Source: Doryteuthis pealeii (taxonomy: Eukaryota; Mollusca; Cephalopoda; Myopsida; Loliginidae). From it: a stretch of 64,000 bases of DNA. The position numbers and the translations under genes were made by a program. The DNA is taken from assembly GCA_023376005.1 (NCBI GenBank), contig CM042157.1:52039833-52103832 (forward strand), given 5' to 3'. Positions 11,491 through 22,216 of the stretch are shown here, in pieces; the stretch's first letter is position 1, and every line of letters starts with the position of its first letter. The notes beneath the pieces are model-generated. The model saw nothing but the letters and a program-made list of their open reading frames with translations, was not told where the DNA came from and did no database searches.

Positions 11491-12147
11491 GTGAGTTTAC
11501 TCACATTTGTTGTATTGAAGTTAGAAGTTTTCTGGGTGAATATTTTCTGAGTGTTGGGAAAAGAAAAACCTTCTAAAATTCATGGCATTATAAGATTGGA
11601 TGTGCTTTGATTTTTTTTAGGAGCCTGGGGTTTGTTAACTTGTCTTGGCTTTTCAGTGGCAACTGATTGAGGTTAGTTGAGTTCCTTGTATTTATGCATC
11701 ACAAATGGATCAGTGTTCCTAAGAATTCAAATTGTTATTTCTAACTGATTTTTGGTGCTGATTGGTTAGTATATAAACAATTGAGTCAGATGACCTATTT
11801 TCCTATGATGTCTCCCCAATCCAACTTAATTTGGGTTTCTGATCCACATTTAGCCAAAATTTATGTGAATGATTTTTCCTGTTGTTGTTGCTGTGGTAAT
11901 GCTACAAATCCTAGTTTATTGTTATCTTCATGGAAACTGTTAGTTTGGTATTCCAAAAACAACAGACAATGGATAAAATGTGATTTGAAAAAAAAATATT
12001 TTGAATACTTATCTCACACATAACTAATGTAATTATCTCACAGAGAATAATTCAATAATCACAGGGGCTACTTTCCTCCCAAGCAATGCCTTGAGTTTTT
12101 GAAATGTTTGCTTTATTGTTGAAATTGTTTATTTTCATCTTTCTCAG

Positions 12148-12353
12148 TTGCATGGAGCTCATCAACTTGGAGCTGATTTCACTTTTGTTCGCACCTGGCT
12201 TAGTACTGCCATCCAGAATAATGAAGTGCGCCAGAGTATCACGCAGTTGTCAGTGTTCAACTATCTCAATGGAATTGTACTTCTACTACAGAGACAACCA
12301 AAAAAGACGAGGTTCGAGCCGATTTACAGATCCTTGCTCTACAGACGATATCA
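12148..12353 (+). pseudogene. Duplicate of the CCDC142-like exon, frame-disturbed copy (C1)
   Basis: It has the same acceptor (TTTCTCAG) and donor (GTAAGC) as the copy at 22681-22886, and the same length of 206. Two length differences cancel: one T is missing right after the acceptor and one A is extra in the A-run near 12299-12305. Joined to the exon at 6182 it would therefore be read out of frame through most of its length (CMELINLELISLLF instead of LHGAHQLGADFTF) and return to frame only near RRGSSRFTD. There is no stop in either reading, so splicing it in would give an altered but continuous peptide. The likeliest explanation is sequence error in a duplicated assembly segment; a real pseudo-exon or an alternative exon is less likely. 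Confidence 0.7.
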
Positions 12354-13102
12354 GTAAGCAAATCTTTTCATCACCATCCCCACTTTTTAGTATTGCATCT
12401 ACTGTGCAGCAACATAAAAAGTTACTTCTGAATGAATGCATTGCACCAAAAATGGAAGTTTGTAAAGATTCTAAAATAACTTATTTTATAAAAAGAGAAA
12501 TTTTATCTTCAGTTTTAATCTCTTTTTGCCTGGTAAAAATCTAGTCTATTATATCTTACAGGGCATATTTTTCTGTCTAGATTCAATTGGTGGACTCATC
12601 TCTTGGAGCTTGTTTTCAAAGAGAGAGTAAAAGAAAAGACAAAAAATTCTAAAGACTATGTACAATATTGGATGTGTCAGTATCAAATGTTCTGATAAAA
12701 ATATGAGACTATAGTTTGAGTGCAATTGAGATGGTGAAAAAAAATTATATTTTATACTTAACTATCTACTAAAATATCATTACATGAAATACTATTAATG
12801 TCAATTAAAAAAAAAAGTGAAATTTAAGTTATTCTTTTATTAATTATTTCAGCTTATCTTTTATATCGTAATGACCAATTTTCTGTTGTTTCAGTTGGTG
12901 ATCTGAGGTTAAATTAATTTAACAAGTCATGATAACCATTGTCTCCCCATAAAATTTTTTTAAATTTGACCTTTTACTAAAATTCAAATAAAATGAAATT
13001 TGATGTCAATGACAAAAACTGAGATGAACCAATTGAAATTTAAATGTTCTAATTTTGTTGATTATAGCATCACTATGAAGGAAAGAATGAGTAAACAGTA
13101 GT
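12354..13102. other. Intronic sequence of C1
   Basis: AT-rich, non-coding; mirrored at 22887-23644. Nothing else recognised. Confidence 0.6.
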
Positions 13103-13520
13103 ACCACCAATTTGACCCTGTGCAATTTACCCCCCCTACATTTAACACATTGAAACTTGCAGAAAAAATAATATTTTGTTGAAAAGATTTTTTCCATTCG
13201 AAAGAAAAAACATTAAACAAACCCCTGATGATTTTTTTAAATTTTTATCAGCTTACGAAAATAATGAAAATTATGATTGAAAAAAATGTTTTCATTTTGC
13301 ACTGTTAAATCAACTGAAATTTAACGTAGCTAAAAACAAGTTACGATAAGAGGACTTTTTTAAAATTCTATGAAAAATCAATTAATAATCTGATTTTCCC
13401 GAAAATTTCAATAAAGGTTACCATTGGATGTAAATACATCTGAAATAGTTTTTTCTAAAATATATTAGGGGAAATATTTTTTACGAGGTCTATTCCCCCC
13501 CCCCATTTTATTTTATGAGA
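13103..13520. repeat. Dispersed repeat shared with the Helitron-like element
   Basis: Shares long blocks with 23645-24066 and with 45528-45900, for example ACCACCAATTT, AACGTAGCTAAAAACAA and ATATTAGGGGAAATATTTTTT. Non-coding. The third copy lies inside a Helitron-like element, so this may be a fragment of that family. Confidence 0.6.
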
Positions 13521-14170
13521 TAAAAAAAAATGACGCGTCAAAAAAATTCTTTTCTTTTTTTCTATAAAGATAAGAGTCTGAATAACTATATCAATGAAAT
13601 TGTATGAATGTACAAGGTCTAGTTTTTTGAGGAAAAATTAATGAAATCAGAAATAAAAAGTGCAAAAAAATGTCATAATATTAATATTTGAAAACTTTTT
13701 TTTGCTTTTATAATTGGTATGTACTATATTCTATTAAATTCAACAAAAAAAAATTTTTTTAAGAAATTAATTTTTACGAGATTTTCAATCTTTGTGTGAT
13801 TAAATATTTTTATTTTCTGCGTGAAATAAATTAAATTTTTTTTTCCTGCGTCAAAAAATCGAATTTTTCACGGATATTTAAAAATATGAATTTTATAATT
13901 CAGGTGCACTAACATTGGTCCGATACGAGCTCGATTAATATTTTTAAAAGAATTTGTAATTTTGTTGTTGAATAGTAATGTGTGATCCTTAGAATGTACG
14001 GAAGAGCATTGCTGACATTTGTTTTACAAAGAGACGAGACGCTTCTAAGTAACCAAAGTTTGTTCCTGTTAGGCTGACAGTGTTAGCGTGAAAAAAATTA
14101 TTTATTTAACTTTTTCAATAATTAAAATAAAAAGTAAGTATAATAGATTATTTTATCAGTTTTTCTCTTA

Positions 14171-16944
14171 TTTTCAATGTAATTCAATTTCATCTGCACT
14201 GAGGATTGCCATTTCGTTTGTTTATTTCATAAACACAATTCTGATTGATTGATTATTAATGGCAGATAAAATCCCTAATCTCATTGGCTGTTCTTTTCTT
14301 TCAGAGCTACATATTTTTATGCATATTTTAGTGAATTAAAACTTAAATACTTATCATACCAAGAAACCTGCATGGAAAAGTTACTGAACACTTTTTGTGA
14401 TTTTACCTAAATCATTATGTTAAAATTATTGTGCCATCTTTTACAGCCGACAGAATTGAACGTTTCAGGGAATGAGAAACCTGCCTAATTCTATTCTCTA
14501 TGTTTTTATAAAATTAAAAAAATGTAATTGCATGTGCATGTGTATGTATGGCATTTGGAAATAGGTGAACCAATTTTTCTCAAGTCAAAAAAGACTTTTG
14601 ATGCCTCAGTGACATTCTTTGCAAGAATGAATTTTGAAAACTTCAAATTAGAGTGATTAATTAATTAATTAATTACCCTTAAATAAGAAAAATGATTTTG
14701 TATTTGACAAATTAATTTTGAAATCGTTTCTACATGGATCACTGGAACTGTTTTTCTGTATAACACTAAGCTTTAAAATATCAAAATGAGAATTAGATCA
14801 AGCATTTATTGAATCATGAATCTATTGGTAATATGTGCATTAAAAGTATTAGTTTTACTGCCTGGCTAATATAAAAGTTTGTTTCATTTATTAAGTCAAA
14901 TCAAAAAATTATTTATTAAATTTTTTTTACATTACTCTATTGAACAATATGTTCATCTGGTTCACTACTTATCAGTCAACTTTTATGTAATTTCATAATT
15001 TCATCCTTTTTATCTTTAGTATTATCTGCATTATTCGGACTATTGTCCCCATCTTCATTGTTATTTGTACAACGTTTCGGCCGATATACCCTCCGGCCTT
15101 CTTCAGTATTTCTTGTCGGACTCGGGAACCTTCTCGGACTCGAGAACCTTCTTTTCGAAATCGGAACTTTCTTGTCGTATTCGGGAGCCATCACAGAACT
15201 TTGAACCTAACCCTTTATTTAGTCCCGGGGTATCCTGTTCTCATTCCGCTAACCATAGCTGGGGTAGGAGTTGTGTTAATTAATTATTTTTCTAACTGCT
15301 TTCACTCAGGATTGAACTCGGGTTCCAGAGATAACTGTCACTTAGAACTGTCTTAACCTAACTGCCTTATCCACTCGGCCATGTGTCCAATTGGACAATT
15401 GAGTGTGAATTTTGGGAACTTATAAACCTAATGTCTTGATTTGGCTAGAATATCTACCTATTTTACTTATGTATGATTTTTTACCTAGACTCATATTGTT
15501 TTTTTGTTTTTTGTTTTTTTTCCGAGGAGAAATAGAAAAGTCGGGTATGGCTGACCATATATAGAATGAAAAGGGAAACTATCAGCCCTTATGGATGAAG
15601 TTAGAATAATAGATCGAGAGGAACATTGGAAGAGAAGACACCTCAAGGAATCAGCACATATGATAGGCTGTACTGGGCTGTTATAGACCTAGCATAGAAA
15701 TGAATACAATATGGGAACCCATAATTAAGAAGGCCAGATCCTTATATGTAAGCTGAAAGTTGTAATGGGACCACTGTTATAAACTAGTACTTTGTTGATT
15801 TGACCAAATGAATGTTTTCATAGCCCTTCAAATAGAGGAAGAAACAGATTACTGTCTGCTGTTTCTTGTGCAAAAAGAGTTTGTAAGTAGTTGATGCACC
15901 AAGCTGGTCACCAAGGCAACTAAGCAAACCAACACTATTTCGTATAGACTAAAATCAGTTTCAAATATAAAATTTGACCAAATTTTGATAACATTACCAT
16001 ACATAGACAGTGATACAAAAAAACTGCATTAAGATTATGAACGTGAACTGCTATGAGTACAGGTAAATATATTCCTGTTGAATGGATTTCTTTTTTGAGT
16101 AAAGTTGAATTTGTGTCCAAATGTTATAAATTTAGTAATGTGAAGAAAGGAAGTGAATCCGACGGTATGTAGTATATTAAGAAAAATGAAAAAACACAGG
16201 TTTAAATGGGTTAAGTGGTGAGTTTATTGGCCGACGCTGCAGTGTTTCGATCTATTAATTAGATCATCTTCAAGATAAGAAATTATTTATCACAGAATAA
16301 CGAGAAAAGCGAGTGGTAATCCTTGTCATTCAGTCTGTTTAAAAAAATTTTGAGGTTTGAAAAAGGAGACGGTTTTGAAATATGACATCAAATATTTCTA
16401 TTTTATGGTGTGAGTATGGGACGCTGAAGTGTGTGTATCGAAAGGAAACATTGTGCATTTTTTAGGTATGTGGTGTGTGTGTGTGTATAAATTTTTTCTG
16501 TTGCGATAAACGACAGCGGAAGTAAAACTCAAGGTTGTGTGTGTGTGTGTGTGTGTGTGTATTGGTAAGAGGTAGGGGAGAGATGTCATTGCGTCTCAAA
16601 AGAAATTTTTATGTTTTATATTAAGAGAAGAGAAGGAAGTTTGGGTGTGTGTGTGGGGGTTGGGGATTTAGTAATATAAAACAGTCTTTCTCTTTTCTTT
16701 CTTTGATTCATCTGATAGAAGAAATAATGTGTGTGTGTGTGTATGTAAAAGTGAGTTTACTCACATTTGTTGTATTGAAGTTAGAAGTTTTCTGGGTGAA
16801 ATTTTCTGAGTGTTGGGAAAAAGAAAACCTTCTAAAATTCATGGCATTATAAGATTGATGTGCTTTGATTTTTTTTAGGAGCCTGGGTTTGTTAACTTGT
16901 CTTGGCTTTTCAGTGGCAACTGATTGAGGTTAGTTGAGTTCCTT
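14171..16944. repeat. Large duplicated unit B, extra copy B2
   Basis: 2774 bp, 20 and 23 bp shorter than B1 and B3. It lies between C1 and A2, so it is the one unit out of the A-B-C order. The left junction joins TTTTTCTCTTA of unit C to TTTTCAATGT of unit B; the right joins GAGTTCCTT to CCAAAAACCC of unit A. It lacks single bases that B1 and B3 share at many sites (TCAGTATTT for TCAGGTATTT, CTTATGGATG for CTTATGGGATG, CCTGGGTTTG for CCTGGGGTTTG). Its contents are those of B1: tRNA-like segment at 15296-15388, hammerhead-like motifs and GT runs. Confidence 0.9.
15296..15388 (-). repeat. tRNA-like (SINE-type) segment, B2
   Basis: Same A-box TGGCCGAGTGG (plus-strand 15371-15381 in complement) and B-box-like GAGTTCAATCC as the B1 copy. 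No functional tRNA fold. Confidence 0.45.
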
Positions 16945-17249
16945 CCAAAAACCCTCTAGATTTTTTTTTATTTGTCGGCTACGGCATCTGCTCAAATCTA
17001 AAGGTGGCATATGGAAGCCTATACACTCAGGAATAATAGACTGTTTTTCCCCAAGCGTAAATACTGTTCACTAGCGAGAACATTGGCCATCTTTAAAGAT
17101 GTCCAAAATTTATAAAAAAAAAACAATATGACAGCTTATTTAAACCTCACTAACATTAATACCAAGAGGCACAGAGACATATAAGTTAGCTCATATTATT
17201 TCTAGGAAATTGAACTGATAGAGGGGATGGATTTTAGAGAAGTATTTTT

Positions 17250-17994
17250 GTATGATTTGCAAACACTCGGAAAATGTCCTATGTTTTATTATTTACGGCA
17301 TTGAATTTCTCTGGTAGGACTTGAGTGCCGTGGGTTGTAATCTTAAACCCACAGTAATAGCATGTCCATCTGTTCAAGACAGCAGTGACAGATTGTTCTG
17401 GAAAGTTTGAATGTAGTGCATTTTGGTCAGAGGAATAAGTTAGACTATCATTGTGAGGGGAGCAGTAAGAACAGGTTGTTTTACGGTGGCACCTATAGTG
17501 TCAGGTTGAAAATAAGCACCAGATTGCTGTATAGCAAGTTCGCATGTATATGCTTGTTTGTAAGCTGTTTTTAAAGTTAGAGTCCTATTTTCAAGAAGTC
17601 ATTGTCTTACCTGGACATTGCATAGACCATTTACGAAGGCGTCTAAGATGTGTTCCTCTTGTGCCTCAATTGGACGAAAATTTCAATCCCTGCTTAAGGT
17701 TCGAAGGGTTTTTATAAAATGGTCCAATGTTTTGCCCGACTCCTGTCGCCGAGTGGTAAGTACATGCCGAGCAAATAGTTCATTTTTTGGTTTCATGTAG
17801 GTTGAGTGTAACCTTTCTATAGCTTCTTCATAGGACTTACAGTCTGTAATAATGTCAGTGACTGAGTGAGAAACGTAGTTAGTCAGAAGGGCGCGCTTGT
17901 TAATGGGCCGACTTGGGTTTTCAAGAAGTAAAGTTTCAGTGAAGTTGGTAAAAGTTTCTAGCCAGTTTGTCAGCTGCTTCACATTCTGAGTCAT
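17250..17994 (-). pseudogene. Ty3/gypsy-type gag remnant (unit A2)
   Basis: The minus-strand frame from a start codon at 17994 runs 103 codons to a TGA at 17683-17685: MTQNVKQLTNWLETF, TETLLLENPSRPINKRALL, HSTYMKPKNELFARHVL, GKTLDHFIKTLRTLSRD. The TGA stands in frame, and NFRPIEAQEEHILDAFVNGL continues beyond it, so a single base change probably created the stop. Two zinc-knuckle-like remnants follow, with further stops between. This copy reads through the place where A1 is broken. It lies in intron 1 of the CCDC142-like gene, antisense to it. Family knowledge: retrotransposon capsid-type protein. No polymerase region remains. Confidence 0.7.
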
Positions 17995-18004
17995 AGGTAA
18001 ATCG

Positions 18005-18260
18005 CTCCGGCCGCATAAAGTGTAAATAAATGGTAGTAAAAACAGAACCAGTGCTTTAGACTTTAGAAAGCTTTATTTCGCTTTACTCTGACTACAATCT
18101 AACTGACATAGTCAGAGTGTTACTTTTATATAGACAGATATTCAAGGGGAGGTAATTAAGTTAGATTTATTAATACATATAAAAGTAAATAAATAAATAA
18201 TATAAAATCTAAAAGAATCTATAATTACAATTTTTGATAAAAACTAGTTTCATTCTAACC
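18005..18260 (-). mobile_element. LTR-like/leader segment (A2)
   Basis: Same minus-strand order as in A1: TATATAAAAG, AATAAA, GC-rich leader, gag start. Outer boundary not resolvable. Confidence 0.45.
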
Positions 18261-18269
18261 TTCTAAATC

Positions 18270-18849
18270 CAACACATGCATACACACATGTAAATGTATA
18301 ACAAGGCACACACACTCAACAAACACACACACACACATACAGATAACACACACACACACACATAGTGTTGGGACTTAAAAACATGCACACACACAAAGGC
18401 AAAACCCACACAGAACAACAGGTGATTTTGATAGGCAGTGAAATTACACACACACACACACACACCTATAAATAAACAAACAGACCACCAATAACAAAGG
18501 GGGAGGAGGGCGTAGGCCAAATCTGGAATGATAATCAGTGAATCATATGGTCCTGTTAATAAACAAAAACTTTATGCTTGGAGGGTGAGCCAGACTGGGA
18601 ATTATAATCAGTCACTGTTGAACAGGCACACACACATAAGCAGAAACACACACATAAACAATCCCCCCACAACACACACACAGAGTTTGGAAGACATGAG
18701 ACAGCCACTAGCAACAACTTCAGTTTTGGAGATCTTCTGTAGATGAGTTTTTTATCTTGAAATATTAAGAATTATTTTTAAAAATTACAGTGTTTTTCCT
18801 TATTTTTCTTTACACTTGCATTGTCATAGCCTTCAAAACCAACCACCAA

Positions 18850-18899
<50 letters not shown>

Positions 18900-18912
18900 G
18901 TATGTATAGATG
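18270..18912. repeat. CA-rich and TA microsatellites (A2)
   Basis: Same set of interrupted (CA)n runs as A1, then a (TA)n tract at about 18854-18912 that differs in length and interruptions from A1. Confidence 0.85.
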
Positions 18913-19419
18913 TGTATATGTGGAGAAATGTAGACAAACACGGGATGTTATAATAGATGAATATTTATTCTTGGAGATAATGTCAACACTATAACATTTT
19001 GGTCATTACCTTCTTCGGGACAAAAGTCAGTTCTTATGTTTGAGAAATCAATTCTCTTACTGACGAGTATCTTTGGTCGCAAGTGGTAGGAGAGTGGTGG
19101 TCAGCTGCTGCTGATGACATCCAATTGGGGGGGGGGGCAGTGGTACCAGTTTTTGAAGAAGTAGTGGTAGTAAGGGAAATGGATTTATGCTAATGTGTGG
19201 GGAAATATAGAGGGAAGGAGGATTGTAGGTTAATAAATCTCTGTTGGTATTACTTATTCAGAAGTTGTTTGGAGATCATTTTTTGCAATCAATGCTTGTA
19301 GACCTTCCAAATTCTTCCATTTTATCAAAATATTCTAAAAAGCGAGTTCATATTTTCTCTGAAAATTATGCAGTTTTGTACTTTTTCGAAGGGAATATCC
19401 ACATACAATACTTTTTTTT

Positions 19420-22216
19420 TTTTCAATGTTTACATTTTGCAATTTCATCTGCACTGAGGATTGCCATTTCGTTTGTTTATTTCATAAACACAATTCTGAT
19501 TGATTGATTATTAATGGCAGATAAAATCCCTAATCTCATTGGCTGTTCTTTTCTTTCAGAGCTACATATTTTTATGCATATTTTAGTGAATTAAAACTTA
19601 AATACTTATCATACCAAGAAACCTGCATGGAAAAGTTACTGAACACTTTTTGTGATTTTACCTAAATCATTATGTTAAAATTATTGTGCCATCTTTTACA
19701 GCCGACAGAATTGAACGTTTCAGGGAATGAGAAACCTGCCTAATTCTATTCTCTATGTTTTTATAAAATTAAAAAAATGTAATTGCATGTGCATGTGTAT
19801 GTATGGCATTTGGAAATAGGTGAACCAATTTTTCTCAAGTCAAAAAAGACTTTTGATGCCTCAGTGACATTCTTTGCAAGAATGAATTTTGAAAACTTCA
19901 AATTAGAGTGATTAATTAATTAATTAATTACCCTTAAATAAGAAAAATGATTTTGTATTTGACAAATTAATTTTGAAATCGTTTCTACATGGATCACTGG
20001 AACTGTTTTTCTGTATAACACTAAGCTTTAAAATATCAAAATGAGAATTAGATCAAGCATTTATTGAATCATGAATCTATTGGTAATATGTGCATTAAAA
20101 GTATTAGTTTTACTGCCTGGCTAATATAAAAGTTTGTTTCATTTATTAAGTCAAAATCAAAAAATTATTTATTAAATTTTTTTTACATTAACTCTATTGA
20201 ACAATATGTTCATCTGGTTCCACTACTTATCAGTCAACTTTTATGTAATTTCATAATTTCATCCTTTTTATCTTTAGTATTATCTGCATTATTCGGACTA
20301 TTGTCCCCATCTTCATTGTTATTTGTACAACGTTTCGGCCGATATACCCTCCGGCCTTCTTCAGGTATTTCTTGTCGGACTCGGGAACCTTCTCGGACTC
20401 GAGAACCTTCTTTTCGAAATCGGGAACTTTCTTGTCGTATTCGGGAGCCATCACAGAACTTTGAACCTAACCCTTTATTTAGTCCACGGGGGTATCCTGT
20501 TCTCATTCCGCTAACCATAGCTGGGGTAGGAGTTGTGTTAATTAATTATTTTTCTAACTGCTTTCACTCAGGATTGAACTCGGGTTCCAGAGATAACTGT
20601 CACTTAGAACTGTCTTAACCTAACTGCCTTATCCACTCGGCCATGTGTCCAATTGGACAATTGAGTGTGAATTTTGGGAACTTATAAACCTAATGTCTTG
20701 ATTTGGCTAGAATATCTACCTATTTTACTTATGTATGATTTTTTACCTAGACTCATATTGTTTTTTGTTTTTTGTTTTTTTTTTCCGAGGAGAAATAGAA
20801 AAGTCGGGTATGGCTGACCATATATAGAATGAAAAGGGAAACTATCAGCCCTTATGGGATGAAGTTAGAATAATAGATCGAGAGGAACATTGGAAGAGAA
20901 GACACCTCAAGGAATCAGCACATATGATAGGCTGTACTGGGCTGTTTAGACCTAGCATAGAAATGAATACAATATGGGAACCCATAATTAAGAAGGCCAG
21001 ATCCTTATATGTAAGCTGAAAGTTGTAATGGGACCACTGTTATAAACTAGTACTTTGTTGATTTGACCAAATGAATGTTTTCATAGCCCTTCAAATAAGA
21101 GGAAGAAACAGATTACTGTCTGCTGTTTCTTGTGCAAAAAGAGTTTGTAAGTAGTTGATGCACAAAGCTGGTCACCAAGGCAACTAAGCAAACCAACACT
21201 ATTTCGTATAGACTAAAATCAGTTTCAAATATAAAATTTGACCAAATTTTGATAACATTACCATACATAGACAGTGATACAAAAAAACTGCATTAAGATT
21301 ATGAACGTGAACTGCTATGAGTACAGGTAAATATTATTCCTGTTGAATGGATTTCTTTTTTGAGTAAAGTTGAATTTGTGTCCAAATGTTATAAATTTAG
21401 TAATGTGAAGAAAGGAAGTGAATCCGACGGTATGTAGTATATTAAGAAAAATGAAAAAACACAGGTTTAAATGGGTTAAGTGGTGAGTTTATTGGCCGAC
21501 GCTGCAGTGTTTCGATCTATTAATTAGATCATCTTCAAGATAAGAAATTATTTATCACAGAATAACGAGAAAAGCGAGTGGTAATCCTTGTCATTCAGTC
21601 TGTTTAAAAAAATTTTGAGGTTTGAAAAAGGAGACGGTTTTGAAATATGACATCAAATATTCTATTTTATGGTGTGAGTATGGGACGCTGTAAGTGTGTG
21701 TATCGAAAGGAAACATTGTGCATTTTTTAGGTATGTGGTTGTGTGTGTGTGTATAAATTTTTTCTGTTGCGATAAACGACAGCGGAAGTAAAACTCAAGG
21801 TTGTGTGTGTGTGTGTGTGTGTGTGTATTGGTAAGAGGTAGGGGAGAGATGTCATTGCGTCTCAAAAGAAATTTTTATGTTTTATATTAAGAGAAGAGAA
21901 GGAAGTTTGGGTGTGTGTGTGTGGGGTTGGGGATTTAGTAATATAAAACAGTCTTTCTCTTTTCTTTCTTTGATTCATCTGATAGAAGAAATAATGTGTG
22001 TGTGTGTGTGTATGTAAAAGTGAGTTTACTCACATTTGTTGTATTGAAGTTAGAAGTTTTCTGGGTGAATATTTTCTGAGTGTTGGGAAAAGAAAAACCT
22101 TCTAAAATTCATGGCATTATAAGATTGAATGTGCTTTGATTTTTTTTAGGAGCCTGGGGTTTGTTAACTTGTCTTGGCTTTTCAGTGGCAACTGATTGAG
22201 GTTAGTTGAGTTCCTT
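19420..22216. repeat. Large duplicated unit B, copy 3
   Basis: 2797 bp, the longest B copy, in normal A-B-C order. Contents as in B1: repeat R continues to 19726, a tRNA-like segment at 20558-20650 (minus), hammerhead-like motifs near 20333-20365 and 21510-21539 (minus), GT runs at 21690-22015. Confidence 0.9.
20558..20650 (-). repeat. tRNA-like (SINE-type) segment, B3
   Basis: A-box TGGCCGAGTGG and B-box-like GAGTTCAATCC, as in B1 and B2. No acceptor stem forms. Confidence 0.45.

Larger units (their letters stand above)
8894..11687. repeat. Large duplicated unit B, copy 1
   Basis: 2794 bp, nearly identical to 14171-16944 and 19420-22216. Landmarks are an (ATTA)n tract near 9385, a tRNA-like segment near 10040-10124 on the minus strand, hammerhead-like motifs at 9805-9837 and 10981-11010, and GT microsatellites at 11165-11490. 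It ends at GAGTTCCTT. The short open frames near 9733-10051 and 11344-11550 are not genes. Confidence 0.9.
11688..14170. repeat. Large duplicated unit C, copy 1 (carries extra exon copy)
   Basis: 2483 bp, against 2512 bp for its sister at 22217-24728. Differences are overwhelmingly missing single bases in C1, often in homopolymers (for example TTTGGTGCTG against TTTGGGTGCTG). It contains a second copy of the CCDC142-like exon. The right part (13103-13520) is a repeat also found at 45528-45900. Confidence 0.9.
16945..19419. repeat. Large duplicated unit A, copy 2
   Basis: 2475 bp, the same length as A1, with internal small insertions and deletions in both directions. It carries the better-preserved gag remnant, the LTR-like segment, CA-rich tracts at 18270-18690 and a TA tract at 18854-18912. 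Confidence 0.9.
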
